Shown: positions 7,718-16,638, counted from the first letter of the stretch. The stretch: DNA of 44,421 bases from an uncultured Bacteroidales bacterium (GCA_944321885.1 CALUNB010000018.1:1-44421), one strand, 5' to 3'. The notes: generated from the sequence alone by a model not told the origin. Made by a program: numbers and translations.

Positions 7718-9190
7718 ATGGCCAAAGATTTTTCCACCAGAGCTGAAAATTATTCCGACTGGTATAACGAACTGGTCACCCGGGCCGACTTGGCCGAACA
7801 ATCGGCGGTTCGCGGGTGCATGGTAATCAAACCCTACGGCTATGCCATTTGGGAAAAGATGCAGGCGACCCTGGACAAGATGTTCAAGGACACCGGGCAC
7901 CAGAACGCGTATTTCCCGCTTTTCATCCCCAAATCCTTCTTCAGCCGCGAAGCCGACCACGTGGAAGGTTTTGCCAAGGAATGCGCCGTGGTGACCCATT
8001 ACCGCCTCAAGGCCAATCCCGACGGTAGCGGCGTGAGCGTGGACCCCGCCGCCAAGCTGGAAGAAGAACTTATCGTAAGGCCGACCTCTGAAACCATCAT
8101 CTGGAACACGTACAAGAACTGGATACAATCTTACCGCGACCTGCCCATCCTGGTCAACCAGTGGGCCAATGTGGTGCGTTGGGAAATGCGGACCCGCTTG
8201 TTCCTGCGTACCGCCGAATTCCTCTGGCAAGAAGGCCATACGGCCCATGCCACCAAGGAGGAAGCCGATGCCGAAGCCCGCAGGATGCTGGAAGTTTATG
8301 CCGACTTCGCCGAGAATTACATGGCCATGCCGGTCATCAAGGGTATCAAGACGGCCAACGAAAGGTTCGCCGGAGCGCTTGAAACCTATTGCATCGAAGC
8401 CATGATGCAGGACGGCAAGGCTTTGCAGGCCGGAACCTCCCACTTCTTAGGGCAGAATTTCGCCAAAGCCTTCGACGTGACTTTCTTGAACAAGGAAAAC
8501 AAGTTGGAATACGTGTGGGCTTCGTCCTGGGGAGTATCGACCCGTTTGATGGGAGCCTTGATCATGACCCATTCGGACGACCACGGTCTGGTACTGCCGC
8601 CCAAGCTGGCACCTATCCAGGTGGCCATCGTGCCCATCTACCGCAACAAGGAACAGCTGGCGCAGATTTCGGAAGCGGCGCTCCAACTCAAGGCCGAGTT
8701 GCAGGCCAAAGGTATCCGGGTCAAATACGACGACAACGACAACCAGAAGCCGGGTTGGAAGTTCACCGAATACGAGTTCAAAGGTGTTCCCGTCCGTATC
8801 GCCATCGGTCCTCGCGACATGGAGAACGGCACGGCGGAAATCTGCCGGCGCGACACCTTGGAGAAATCCATCCATCCCCAAGCCGGTTTGGTGGACCTCA
8901 TCCCCGCTCTGTTGGATGAAATCCAGAAGAGCCTTTTCGACCGGGCATTGAAGTTCCGCCTGGACAACACGGTGAAGGTGGATAACTGGGAGGATTTCAA
9001 GGTCTTGATTGAACAGGGCAAGTTCCTGCTGGCCCATTGGGACGGCACGACGGAAACCGAAATCAAAATCAAGGAAGAGACCAAGGCCACAATCCGGGCC
9101 ATCCCGTTCGACATCGAACCGGAAGAAGGCAAATGTGTTTATAGCGGGAGGCCGTCGAAGCATAGGGTTATCTTCGCAAAGGCTTATTAA
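7718..9190 (+). CDS. proS: Prolyl-tRNA synthetase, archaeal/eukaryotic type
   Basis: The 490-residue cytoplasmic class II aminoacyl-tRNA synthetase charges tRNA-Pro with proline. The N-terminal core begins [22 protein letters not shown]. Class II motifs are visible in [14 protein letters not shown], in [20 protein letters not shown] with the following [21 protein letters not shown], and in the [15 protein letters not shown] segment. An anticodon-binding domain follows, and the protein ends [10 protein letters not shown] with the C-terminal Tyr typical of this type. There is no editing insertion, as expected for archaeal-type ProS, which is the usual form in Bacteroidota. Length is normal. It is divergent from the Tyr-rich lipoprotein gene, and a TAATTTTG -7-like element at 7579-7586 could serve it with a leader of about 125 nt. 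Confidence 0.97.
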   Translation: MAKDFSTRAENYSDWYNELVTRADLAEQSAVRGCMVIKPYGYAIWEKMQATLDKMFKDTGHQNAYFPLFIPKSFFSREADHVEGFAKECAVVTHYRLKANPDGSGVSVDPAAKLEEELIVRPTSETIIWNTYKNWIQSYRDLPILVNQWANVVRWEMRTRLFLRTAEFLWQEGHTAHATKEEADAEARRMLEVYADFAENYMAMPVIKGIKTANERFAGALETYCIEAMMQDGKALQAGTSHFLGQNFAKAFDVTFLNKENKLEYVWASSWGVSTRLMGALIMTHSDDHGLVLPPKLAPIQVAIVPIYRNKEQLAQISEAALQLKAELQAKGIRVKYDDNDNQKPGWKFTEYEFKGVPVRIAIGPRDMENGTAEICRRDTLEKSIHPQAGLVDLIPALLDEIQKSLFDRALKFRLDNTVKVDNWEDFKVLIEQGKFLLAHWDGTTETEIKIKEETKATIRAIPFDIEPEEGKCVYSGRPSKHRVIFAKAY

Positions 9191-9191
9191 C

Positions 9192-9219
9192 GTTACTTTT
9201 CTTTTAAAAGAAAAGTAAC
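9192..9219. repeat. 28-bp perfect palindrome after proS
   Basis: GTTACTTTTCTTTT (9192-9205) is followed directly by its exact reverse complement (9206-9219), two bases after the proS stop. From memory, a similar AAGAAAAGTAACCAAAAGAAAA sequence recurs in intergenic DNA of many bacteria, including Bacteroidota, so this may be the edge of a dispersed repeat. It could also form the 3' end of proS mRNA, although no T-run follows. Confidence 0.85.
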
Positions 9220-9238
9220 CAAAAGAAAATTTTGGCCC

Positions 9239-9362
9239 GGTGGAAAGGCGGCCGTCCGGACATTTTCCTCGAACGGGCAAGAACTCGGCAAAACAAGTTT
9301 TGCCTCAAACAGCTTGCCCGTTTTGGTCGGAAAATATCCTTCCGGCTTACCGCCTTTCCACC
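9239..9362. repeat. Long intergenic hairpin element, type A copy 1
   Basis: This 124-bp imperfect inverted repeat is closed by GGTGGAAAGGCGG (9239-9251) and CCGCCTTTCCACC (9350-9362). Inward lie CGGGCAAG (9274-9281) pairing with CTTGCCCG (9313-9320), then the 5' internal-loop bases AACTC, an apical stem GGCAAAA/TTTTGCC, and the 3' internal-loop bases TCAAACAG. The same loop bases around different stems recur at 29787-29935. It carries no plausible gene. It may be a non-autonomous palindromic repeat or a structured RNA/DNA element. Confidence 0.8.
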
Positions 9363-9403
9363 AAGGCCGGTTTGGCCAAACGCAAAAAGCCCGACCCACA
9401 GTT

Positions 9404-9719
9404 AATGAGAGCGGCGACGGCTTCCTCTCCTCCGACTCGACGAGAACGGTAACTGTTCCGACTCTCCAAATTCGACGAGAGCGGCGATGGCTTCCTCTTC
9501 TCCGGCTCGACGAGAACGGTAACTGTTCCGACTCTCCAAATTCGACGAGAGCAGCGATGGATTCCTCTTCTCCGGCTCGACGAGAACGGTAACTGTTCCG
9601 ACTCTCCAAATTCAATGAGAGCGGCGATGGCTTTTCTTTCCAAATGTTAGCGCGAACAGCGATTGTTTCGCCTACCAAAAAGTTGACGAAAGCGACGATT
9701 GCTTTCCCTACCCCTCCAA
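9404..9719. repeat. 35-bp tandem repeat array, nine units
   Basis: Units of 35 bp begin at 9404, 9439, 9474, 9509, 9544, 9579, 9614, 9649 and about 9685. The first six alternate between two variants (GACGAGAGCGGCGATGG... and GACGAGAACGGTAACTG...), giving a 70-bp higher-order period. The last three degenerate towards pth. All start with GACGAGARCGG-like bases. Because 35 is not a multiple of 3, no continuous repeat protein can be encoded. There are no spacers, so it is not a CRISPR array. It ends about 25 bp before the pth start. Confidence 0.9.
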
Positions 9720-9745
9720 ACTTCTAAAAAAAGATTTTCAACAAA

Positions 9746-10309
9746 ATGAAATTCCTCATTGTCGGCTTGGGCAACATAGGCGCCGAATACGAAATGACCC
9801 GCCACAACATCGGATTCATGGTTCTGGACAGGCTGGCAGCCGAAAACGGAGCGAAATTCGCCATGGAGCGCTATGCCTATTGGACCGAAATCAAATGCAA
9901 AGGGCACTTGTTAGAGCTCATCAAGCCCACCACCTACATGAACGAAAGCGGCAAAGCCGTCCGCTATTGGCTCGAACAGGAAAAGATCCCCGTGGAACGA
10001 TGCCTGGTCGTGGTAGACGATTTGGCTTTGGAACCGGGGCAACTCCGCATGAAAGCCAACGGGAGCGCCGGAGGACACAACGGACTGAGCAATATAGAGG
10101 CCCTCATCGGGACCCGCGATTACCCCAGGCTCCGCTTCGGAATCGGCAACAAATTCCACAAAGGACAGCAAATCGATTACGTATTGGGCAAGTTCAGCCC
10201 CCAAGACCTGGACATCATCGGCCCGCGCATCGACATGGCCTGCGAAATGATCAAAAGTTTCGTCCTGGCCGGGATTACCACCACCATGAACCAATTCAAC
10301 AACAAATAA
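9746..10309 (+). CDS. pth: Peptidyl-tRNA hydrolase
   Basis: The 187-residue cytoplasmic enzyme hydrolyses the ester bond of peptidyl-tRNA released from stalled ribosomes. All family active-site residues are visible: Asn10 (GLGNIG), the catalytic His20 (MTRHNIGF), Asn66 in PTTYMNESG, Asp91/92 in VVDDLAL, and Asn112 in GSAGGHNGL. Length is standard. The ATG at 9746 is the only reasonable start. It lies just downstream of the 35-bp repeat array, so its promoter must sit in or near repeated DNA. gldD follows 46 bp later on the same strand and is probably co-transcribed. Confidence 0.97.
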   Translation: MKFLIVGLGNIGAEYEMTRHNIGFMVLDRLAAENGAKFAMERYAYWTEIKCKGHLLELIKPTTYMNESGKAVRYWLEQEKIPVERCLVVVDDLALEPGQLRMKANGSAGGHNGLSNIEALIGTRDYPRLRFGIGNKFHKGQQIDYVLGKFSPQDLDIIGPRIDMACEMIKSFVLAGITTTMNQFNNK

Positions 10310-10355
10310 GGAAACGCCGGGAAACCTTCGGGAATCCCCTGTTTTTCGTAAAACG

Positions 10356-11033
10356 ATGAAACACCCTCCCCATTTTTCCCCGAAAATCCCCAAACGCACG
10401 GAAGAATCGGAACACTTCCGACAAAAACACAGCTGGCTGAAACGGATCCGGAACTTCCTCCCCTTCCTGACCGCAACAGTTCCCGCCCTGTTCGCCTGCG
10501 CCTGTAGGGAAACGCCCATCCCTAAACCAAGGGCCTACATGCGAATCGAGGTTCCCAAGAAATCATACCGGGATTTCGACACCCTTGCCTATCCCTTCAC
10601 ATTCCGGATACCGGCTTACGCCCGGTTCAAACCTGTACCCTCCCAAGCGGAATACCCCAATACCCGATGGGCCGACATCGAATTTCCCGGATTGGACGCC
10701 CGGATTTACCTGAGCCATGTCTACAAACCCGACCTGGATTCCTGCCTGACAAGCACCCTCTTCTTCATCCAACGCCACATGTCCAAATCCACCGGGGTGG
10801 ACGAATGGGAAATCAACAAGGCCGGAGAACGCAAATACGGATACCTCTACCATATCAAAGGCAACGATGTGGCCTCGACCTATCAATTCTACCTCACCGA
10901 CAGCAACTTGCACTTCGTCAGGGGTTCACTTTACATCAATTGCGTTCCCAACAACGACTCCTTGGCCCCGGTCATCAATTTCCTGAAAACCGACATCGAC
11001 ACCTTGCTCGAAAGCTGGCAATGGAAACGCTGA
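10356..11033 (+). CDS. gldD: Gliding motility/T9SS lipoprotein GldD
   Basis: The 225-residue protein has a hydrophobic N-terminal segment with adjacent lipobox candidates at Cys48 and Cys50 (ALFACAC). This is followed by the strongly conserved GldD start PIPKPRAYMRIEVPKKSYRDFDTLAYPFTF and later WADIEFP, ARIYLSHVYK and GNDVASTYQFYLTD segments. GldD is a lipoprotein required for gliding in Flavobacterium. It persists in non-gliding Bacteroidales, where it is linked to type IX secretion. The N-terminus before the lipoprotein signal is long (about 30 polar residues), so an internal start is possible. In flavobacteria gldD usually neighbours gldE; here only a distant CNNM-family gene at 16662 resembles GldE. 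It probably shares a transcript with pth. Confidence 0.88.
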   Translation: MKHPPHFSPKIPKRTEESEHFRQKHSWLKRIRNFLPFLTATVPALFACACRETPIPKPRAYMRIEVPKKSYRDFDTLAYPFTFRIPAYARFKPVPSQAEYPNTRWADIEFPGLDARIYLSHVYKPDLDSCLTSTLFFIQRHMSKSTGVDEWEINKAGERKYGYLYHIKGNDVASTYQFYLTDSNLHFVRGSLYINCVPNNDSLAPVINFLKTDIDTLLESWQWKR

Positions 11034-11102
11034 CAGAATCCTCCAAGCATCAAAGCCCCATGGTCGGCCACAAGCCGGTTGGAGTAGAATCGGAGTAGAT
11101 TT

Positions 11103-11143
11103 AAACAGCTTCTAAAAATTTTCATGACACTCTGGCGGTGTCA
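11103..11143. promoter_or_regulatory. AAACAGCTTCTAA motif plus TGACAC/GTGTCA hairpin
   Basis: AAACAGCTTCTAAAAATTTTC at 11103-11123 shares its first 13 bases with motifs at 36585 and 39330. It is followed by a 6-bp stem TGACAC (11125-11130) and GTGTCA (11138-11143). It lies between the convergent gldD and DUF6057-like genes. Role unknown. Confidence 0.4.
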
Positions 11144-11179
11144 GAAGCGAAAAGGACCCTTTCGATAACACTTCTTGCG

Positions 11180-11195
11180 CTTCCTCCGGAGGAAG
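11180..11195. terminator. Palindrome between convergent genes
   Basis: CTTCCTCC is followed by its exact complement GGAGGAAG, forming a 16-bp palindrome 14 bp past the stop of the minus-strand membrane protein gene and 147 bp past gldD. It is a possible bidirectional terminator without a clear T-run. Confidence 0.35.
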
Positions 11196-11208
11196 TTCCT
11201 CTCCCACC

Positions 11209-12798
11209 TCAAAGCAAGGAATCGGTCAATTTCCCTTTGTGGATATTGGGAACGCTTTCCTTGTATTCCAAATACAAATCCCTTGAGTAAAACGATTTGC
11301 GGGCATAATACAAGGCCACTTCCAGCAAATCGACCCGATGTTCCGCCATCCCGGCTTCCACCAAGGGCCGCATATGGCGGTTCTGCAAGTCAAAGTCCTG
11401 CGCCTGCTCCAAAACACCGTCCACTACTTGTCCCGGTTCTCCTTCAATTTCATGCATTTTAATACATGCGTACTCCAAGGCAGGAATCCGCAAGCTGTCC
11501 AAACGGGCAAACTGCCTGGAGAGTTCCTCCTCGGAAGCTTCGGACAAAAGTCCTTGACCTGCCAGGCAAAGGTCCTGGTAAAGGGCCAAAATGGCCAATT
11601 TCCGTTGCCCGGAAGGTGTGGCGTAACGTTTTTTTGCACTTCTTCCGGCCTGCTCCTGGCGTTGTCCCAAGGTATCCGCCTGGGTTTCCAACCCGTAAAA
11701 CTTGAGACAGGCGGCCAAACCGGCTTCATAATCGTTCCGGGACACGGCATGCTGGACCCGGACCAAAGCCTTGTCCAAGGGATTGGCGGCAAAGGCGAAA
11801 AGGATAAGACAATTGAAGCCCACGGCAACCAAGGTCAGCAAGATGTGATGGGAAGGAGCCAAGGCCGGTTTCCCGTCATGGATACCCCGGCGTCGATTCC
11901 ATTCATGCAAGAAAATCTTGCGGTTGTTGTAAGCCTGCAAAAGGATGCCGGGAATGCAGGCAAGCCCGAACACAGCCAAAGCCGACCAAACATACCAAGG
12001 GGCCTTGAAAGCCGAATCCCCCAAGGTTCCCCAAAGACAGATTCCAATGGTGGTGGTCAGTATGAAGGAAACGATAAAATTCCAAAGCCGGATCTTCCAA
12101 AGTCCTTGTTTTTTGTCACCCAGGGCCATGGGTATCCCCACCAAATGGGAAAAAACCACCGCGATGGAGAACAGCAAGGCCCAATGTCCGGTGGCGTAAT
12201 AAAGCAAGGCCGTCACCAAGGCCGTATAAAGATGCAGGAAGACCAAGGGTGTCCAAGCCCGGGGGTGCCGGGCGGCATGGCGGAAAAGAAGGAAGAACAC
12301 CGACAAAGCCCCCATGTCAAGCCAGAGGCTGATGGCAGTCCCGGCTTGTACCGGGTCGGCCGAAGGGAACAAAAGGAAGAAAAGCAACAGGAGAAAAGGG
12401 GTATAAGGCCCGGCTGTTTTCCAGGATGTGATGCAGAAACCGATGACCAAGAAGGCGACGACCGCGATGATGAGCGGGGTATTGAAATAGAATTGGGAAA
12501 CGAAACGCCACAGGAATTCACTGAGCTGGGGGGCAGACGTCCCGTCGAAGAAAGGCGAAACGAAATTGCCGGTATAGGCGAAAAAGCCGATGTCGGCCTG
12601 GTGCTTGAAATAAGGGAGGTAGTAAATGAACCAACCGATGGAGATGAGGATGACTGGTATCAGGCTTCCCCATTTGAGGTAACGTTTCTGGGAGGGGCTG
12701 ACTTCCATGCCGGAAGCGTTCTGACGGTAGGCCCGGACCAAGGGGGGCCAGTGCTTGAATATATTGTATTTTTCCCAGAGAGTGTTTGTTTTTTCCAT
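11209..12798 (-). CDS. Polytopic membrane protein, DUF6057-like
   Basis: The 529-residue protein has roughly nine hydrophobic helices in the first 340 residues (for example IPVILISIGWFIYYL, LIIAVVAFLVIGF and PFLLLLFFLLFP). A hydrophilic alpha-helical C-terminus of about 180 residues has TPR-like character (ALVRVQHAVSRNDYEAGLAACLKFYG). It resembles the Bacteroidota-only DUF6057 family, for which I know no function; the assignment is from memory of family features and is tentative. The protein lies in the inner membrane with the soluble tail probably protein-binding. It is transcribed towards gldD. Upstream are a TAAATTTG -7-like element at 12938-12945 and a 5'-leader hairpin at 12908-12934. 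Confidence 0.7.
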   Translation of the reverse strand: MEKTNTLWEKYNIFKHWPPLVRAYRQNASGMEVSPSQKRYLKWGSLIPVILISIGWFIYYLPYFKHQADIGFFAYTGNFVSPFFDGTSAPQLSEFLWRFVSQFYFNTPLIIAVVAFLVIGFCITSWKTAGPYTPFLLLLFFLLFPSADPVQAGTAISLWLDMGALSVFFLLFRHAARHPRAWTPLVFLHLYTALVTALLYYATGHWALLFSIAVVFSHLVGIPMALGDKKQGLWKIRLWNFIVSFILTTTIGICLWGTLGDSAFKAPWYVWSALAVFGLACIPGILLQAYNNRKIFLHEWNRRRGIHDGKPALAPSHHILLTLVAVGFNCLILFAFAANPLDKALVRVQHAVSRNDYEAGLAACLKFYGLETQADTLGQRQEQAGRSAKKRYATPSGQRKLAILALYQDLCLAGQGLLSEASEEELSRQFARLDSLRIPALEYACIKMHEIEGEPGQVVDGVLEQAQDFDLQNRHMRPLVEAGMAEHRVDLLEVALYYARKSFYSRDLYLEYKESVPNIHKGKLTDSLL

Positions 12799-12907
12799 GG
12801 CAAATTGTTTTGATAAGGGAACAGGGGCGTTCCTGTATTCCGGGAAAGCCGTCTTGAAGCCGGTTCCGGGCTTGTGTTTCCCCGGAACCTTAGAGAAAGA
12901 CTGCTTT

Positions 12908-12945
12908 CCGGACGGCAGATACCCTGCTGTCCGGCAGCAAATTTA
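12908..12945 (-). promoter_or_regulatory. Promoter -7 element followed by a strong leader hairpin
   Basis: On the minus strand TAAATTTG (12945-12938) fits the Bacteroidota -7 box. The predicted transcript would begin with an 11-bp hairpin, CCGGACAGCAG and CTGCCGTCCGG with one mismatch and a 5-nt loop, spanning 12934-12908. No good TTTG -33 is seen at the right distance. The leader to the start at 12798 would be about 130 nt. Confidence 0.4.
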
Positions 12946-13018
12946 CACAAATTAGCTGTTTCCGTTTCCCGCTTTCCGCCCTATTCCTCCTGATACCGGC
13001 CTTTTCCGGTGTCCGCGA

Positions 13019-13049
13019 GGCATGCGAAAATGTCCCCGCATGCCTTTTT
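13019..13049 (+). terminator. Intrinsic-terminator-like hairpin just before uvrD/pcrA
   Basis: GGCATGCG (13019-13026) pairs perfectly with CGCATGCC (13037-13044) and is followed by TTTTT. It is a textbook shape on the plus strand, but no plus-strand gene ends nearby (gldD stops 2 kb earlier). It sits 150-180 bp upstream of the helicase ATG, with a TAATTTTG -7-like box immediately after it at 13054-13061. It could insulate the helicase promoter or act as an attenuator for a more distal promoter. Confidence 0.6.
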
Positions 13050-13196
13050 GCTGTAATTTTGTGCCTTTGCCTCCGAAGAGGCCATGCCAAGCTGTTTCCT
13101 TGCTTGGACATGGCCGGGACGGAGGGACTTCGGCGAAGCCGGTTATCCCTGTCACACACCGTTTTCGGAGTCTTTAAATACTTCAAAACAGATAGA

Positions 13197-15875
13197 ATGA
13201 GCCTTTTAGATGGACTAAACCCTGAACAGCGTGCAGCGGCCGAACATACCAAAGGTCCGGTCATGATTATTGCCGGAGCCGGTTCGGGCAAGACCCGCAC
13301 CTTGACCTACCGTATCGCCCACCTTCTGGAAACGGGGGCCGACCCATTCCGTATCCTTGCCCTGACCTTCACCAACAAGGCTGCCAAGGAAATGAAAGAC
13401 CGTATCACGCAATTGGTCGGTCCGGCGGCCCGTTCGCTCTGGATGGGAACCTTCCACTCCATCTTCGCCAAAATCTTAAGAGCCGAAGCAGAGCATCTCG
13501 GTTACCAGAAAACTTTCGGCATTTACGACACCGATGAAAGCAAGTCATTGATCAAGAAGATTGTCAAGGATTTCAATCTCGACCCCAAGCAATACAAGGA
13601 GTCGCGGATCCTTTACCGGATTTCGATGGCCAAGAACAGCTTGATTTCCGCTGAATACTACGTGGAGAATGCGGCTTTCCATGAAGAGGACATACGGATG
13701 AAAATGCCCGACACGGGCCGTATCTTCTTGGAATACAGCAATCGGATGAAACAAGCTTCGGTCATGGATTTCGATGATTTGCTGTTCAACACCAATGTGC
13801 TTTTCCGCGATTTCCCGGAAGTCTTGTTCAAATACCAACGGCGCTTCGAGTATATCATGGTGGACGAGTACCAGGATACCAACTATGCGCAATATCTGAT
13901 TGTCAAGAAATTGGCAGCAGAGCACCAAAACATTTGCGTGGTAGGGGACGATTCCCAGAGCATCTACAGTTTCCGGGGTGCCAACATCCAGAACATCTTG
14001 AACTTCCAGCACGACTACCCGGATGCGGTCAAGTACAAATTGGAACAGAATTACCGTTCGACACAGCACATCGTGAAGCTTTCCAACTCCATCATCGAAC
14101 ACAACAAAGACCGGATTCCCAAGGAGATATGGACGGATAACGAAGAAGGGCCCAAGGTACATGTGCTGCAATCGGCTTCGGACACGGAAGAGGGTAACAC
14201 GGTGGCCCACCAGATTTTCCAGGTGAGGATGAACCGCCAAGCCCGTCCCAAGGATTTCGCGGTCTTATACCGTATCAACAGCCAAAGCAAGGCGATGGAA
14301 GATGCTTTGCGCAAACTCAATATCCCGTACCGGATTTACGGGGGACTGAGTTTTTACCGCCGCAAGGAAATCAAGGACATCCTGAGCTATTTCCGCTGGG
14401 TTGTCAACCCTCGGGACGAAGAAGCCCTGCTGCGCTGTATCAACAATCCTGCCCGGGGTATCGGGGAAACAACCTTGAACCGCTTGCGCTTGCTGGGCGC
14501 TTTATCGGGCGGAGGTACGTGGGAAGGCATGGAATGGCTTCGCAACGGGAGCATGTTGAGCCCGGGCCGGGAAGGGTTCGACCTTTCTTCCCAGGCTGCC
14601 TGGTTGGTGAACTTGGGGGTACCTGCCGAGGTATTTTCTTCGCCGGAGGCCTTGCTGCGTTACAAGGAGGCCGTGGGTGCATCCATCAATCCGGCCACGC
14701 GGACCAAGCTTTTCAATTTGATGGACACGATTTTAAGCCTCAATACCCGTTTCTTCCAGACCGATGCGTTCGAAATGGCGAACCAGATATGGAAAGCCAG
14801 CGGTTTGGCCTTCGAGTACAAGCAGGAGGAAACGCCGGAAAGCGAAAGCCGCATGAACAATGTGGAAGAATTACTGAACGCGGTCAAGACTTTTTGCGAG
14901 GAAGACCCGATGATGGTGGACGAGGAAACCGGGGAATTGATTGCTATCGAGGGGGTCGTGACCCTCGACCGTTTCCTGCAGGACGTGGCCTTGTTGACCG
15001 ACCAAGATGAAAAAGAGGAAGCCGATGCCGACAAAGTGACCTTGATGACGGTGCATGCGGCAAAGGGCTTGGAGTTCCCTTACGTTTTCGTGGTGGGCTG
15101 CGAGGAAAACCTGTTTCCTGCCGCCCAAAGCCTCAATACCCGGGAAGAGGTGGAGGAAGAAAGGCGTTTGTTCTACGTGGCCGTGACCCGGGCCGAAAAA
15201 GCTTTGTGGTTGTCTTACGCCAACCGGAGGATGCGTTGGGGCGAGACTTGTTTTTGCGAACCGAGCCGGTTCTTGTTGGAGTTGAACCCAGCCCATCTGG
15301 AGAATCCGGAAATCCTGCAAAAGAATCCTTTCGAAGGTTTGGATTTCCATGACACGGAAAACGAATGGAAAGGAAGGAGCGGCTTCGGGAAAGGTAATGG
15401 TTCCGGGAACAGGAGCGGTATCGGGCAACGCAATGTTTCTTCCATACGGGGCACCGGTAAACCGGGCACGGAAGGCCCTGGCCACGGAGAATATGGGGTA
15501 GCAAAAAACGGAGCCAGAACCGGAGCTTATCCGGGTAGCTGGCGCAAGGACGGGAACGGGCGGGCTGAAGCCCCGTCTTTCGGCCAAGCCGATTTGTATG
15601 TCCCCCGTCCAGCACCCGACCTCAACTCCGGGCGGTTCAAGAAGCTGTCGGATATCCATGCGATGCCGCTTCCCGGAAACGGGCCGGAAGCTCCGGCAAG
15701 TTCCACAGACCTGCATGCAGGCCAAAGAATCCGGCATGCCAAATTCGGGACCGGTACCATACTGAGGGTGGAAGGGGAAGGCGCCAACTGCAAGTTGATT
15801 GTCTCTTTCGACACACCCGGCGTGGGGGAAAAGACCTTGTTGACAAAGTTCGCCAAAGTGGAAGTAATCGGGTAA
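13197..15875 (+). CDS. pcrA: UvrD/PcrA-family DNA helicase
   Basis: The 892-residue superfamily 1A 3'-5' helicase acts in repair and in clearing replication forks. Visible are the Q-motif LNPEQRAAAEH, Walker A GAGSGKT (about 27-33), the DEYQDTNYAQ Walker B, GDDSQSIYSFRGA, QNYRST, and C-terminal VTLMTVHAAKGLEFPYVFVVG, FYVAVTRA and LSYA. A Gly/Ser/Arg-rich low-complexity linker (about 715-835) precedes the PcrA/UvrD-type tail with GQRIRHAKFGTGTILRVEGEG. The start at 13197 gives MSLLDGLNPEQ, the usual N-terminus; the open frame back to 13059 runs over promoter-like sequence and is not used. About 100 bp separate it from upp. Confidence 0.94.
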   Translation: MSLLDGLNPEQRAAAEHTKGPVMIIAGAGSGKTRTLTYRIAHLLETGADPFRILALTFTNKAAKEMKDRITQLVGPAARSLWMGTFHSIFAKILRAEAEHLGYQKTFGIYDTDESKSLIKKIVKDFNLDPKQYKESRILYRISMAKNSLISAEYYVENAAFHEEDIRMKMPDTGRIFLEYSNRMKQASVMDFDDLLFNTNVLFRDFPEVLFKYQRRFEYIMVDEYQDTNYAQYLIVKKLAAEHQNICVVGDDSQSIYSFRGANIQNILNFQHDYPDAVKYKLEQNYRSTQHIVKLSNSIIEHNKDRIPKEIWTDNEEGPKVHVLQSASDTEEGNTVAHQIFQVRMNRQARPKDFAVLYRINSQSKAMEDALRKLNIPYRIYGGLSFYRRKEIKDILSYFRWVVNPRDEEALLRCINNPARGIGETTLNRLRLLGALSGGGTWEGMEWLRNGSMLSPGREGFDLSSQAAWLVNLGVPAEVFSSPEALLRYKEAVGASINPATRTKLFNLMDTILSLNTRFFQTDAFEMANQIWKASGLAFEYKQEETPESESRMNNVEELLNAVKTFCEEDPMMVDEETGELIAIEGVVTLDRFLQDVALLTDQDEKEEADADKVTLMTVHAAKGLEFPYVFVVGCEENLFPAAQSLNTREEVEEERRLFYVAVTRAEKALWLSYANRRMRWGETCFCEPSRFLLELNPAHLENPEILQKNPFEGLDFHDTENEWKGRSGFGKGNGSGNRSGIGQRNVSSIRGTGKPGTEGPGHGEYGVAKNGARTGAYPGSWRKDGNGRAEAPSFGQADLYVPRPAPDLNSGRFKKLSDIHAMPLPGNGPEAPASSTDLHAGQRIRHAKFGTGTILRVEGEGANCKLIVSFDTPGVGEKTLLTKFAKVEVIG

Positions 15876-15962
15876 AGCCCGGCCTAAAGGCGGTGTGGTA
15901 GACAAAACCGCCTATAATCCGGGTAAAAAAAACAAAAAAGCAAATATTCCAAAACCGTTGAT

Positions 15963-15970
15963 TAACTTTG
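15963..15970 (+). promoter_or_regulatory. -7 element of upp, near-leaderless
   Basis: TAACTTTG fits the Bacteroidota TAnnTTTG box, followed by CGCC and the ATG at 15979. Transcription would begin within a few bases of the start codon, so a leaderless or very short-leader upp mRNA is predicted. No clear -33 TTTG is present. Confidence 0.45.
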
Positions 15971-15978
15971 CGCCTGCT

Positions 15979-16638
15979 ATGGAAATACACGTCCTGGAAC
16001 AAATACCCTCGCAATTTTCCCGCTTCATGGCCGAACTGCGGGATGTGGAAATTCAAAAAGACCCGATGCGTTTCCGGGCCAACCTGCACCGCATCGGCCA
16101 AGTCTTCGCCTACGAAATCAGCAAGGAACTGGCCTACGAGACCCGTTCGGTCCAGACGCCTTTAGGCGAAAAAATCATGCGACTGCCAGCCGAGGAACCG
16201 GTGGTGGCTTCGATATTGCGGGCCGGGCTCCCCTTGCACCAAGGAATCCTTTCGGTTTTCGACCGGGCCGGATGCGCCTTCATCTCCGCTTACCGCAAGC
16301 ATGACGAAACCGGGGCCTTCAACATCAAGATGGAATATGTTTCCTGTCCCGACATCGAAGGTAAGACCTTGATTCTTTGCGACCCGATGCTGGCCACGGG
16401 CGCCTCGATGAAAATCTGCCTCCAAGCCCTCCTTGAATACGGGCAACCGGCACATATCCACTTGGTTTCAGCTATTGCATCCCAAGAAGGCATGGACTAT
16501 ATCGAAAAGAACGTGCCTTACAGCCATTGCAGCCTTTGGATTGGTTCGGTGGATGAAGAAATGACCGCCCAATCCTATATCGTGCCGGGCTTGGGCGACG
16601 CAGGGGATTTGGCTTTCGGACCGAAAATGCAGAGTTAA
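15979..16638 (+). CDS. upp: Uracil phosphoribosyltransferase
   Basis: The 219-residue cytoplasmic enzyme converts uracil and PRPP to UMP for pyrimidine salvage. The PRPP-binding motif LILCDPMLATGASM, the flexible-loop region SILRAGLPLHQG and the uracil-binding C-terminal VPGLGDAGDLAFG are intact. The ATG at 15979 gives MEIHVLEQIPSQ; the upstream in-frame ATG at 15895 would add residues encoded by the promoter and is rejected. It is followed by the CNNM gene after 23 bp on the same strand. De novo pyrimidine genes pyrD and pyrK lie 20 kb away, not in this operon. Confidence 0.96.
   Translation: MEIHVLEQIPSQFSRFMAELRDVEIQKDPMRFRANLHRIGQVFAYEISKELAYETRSVQTPLGEKIMRLPAEEPVVASILRAGLPLHQGILSVFDRAGCAFISAYRKHDETGAFNIKMEYVSCPDIEGKTLILCDPMLATGASMKICLQALLEYGQPAHIHLVSAIASQEGMDYIEKNVPYSHCSLWIGSVDEEMTAQSYIVPGLGDAGDLAFGPKMQS

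Noticed and set aside
7517..8443. Antisense extension of the Tyr-rich lipoprotein frame through proS (847 codons in total)
   Set aside because: The part beyond 7516 is antisense to the clearly coding proS, while the signal sequence and perfect Shine-Dalgarno place the start at 7516.
9193..9678. 161-codon minus-strand ORF across the tandem array and hairpin after proS
   Set aside because: It reads the same 35-bp DNA unit in successive frames and a known type of palindromic repeat; there is no protein-level conservation signal, so it is spurious.
9404..9719. Possible CRISPR array
   Set aside because: Units are directly contiguous without unique spacers and there are no cas genes; it is a tandem repeat.
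11338..12813. 491-codon plus-strand ORF antisense to the membrane protein gene
   Set aside because: Composition (Gln/Gly/Pro-rich, no domain) is that of an antisense shadow; the minus strand encodes a coherent polytopic membrane protein.
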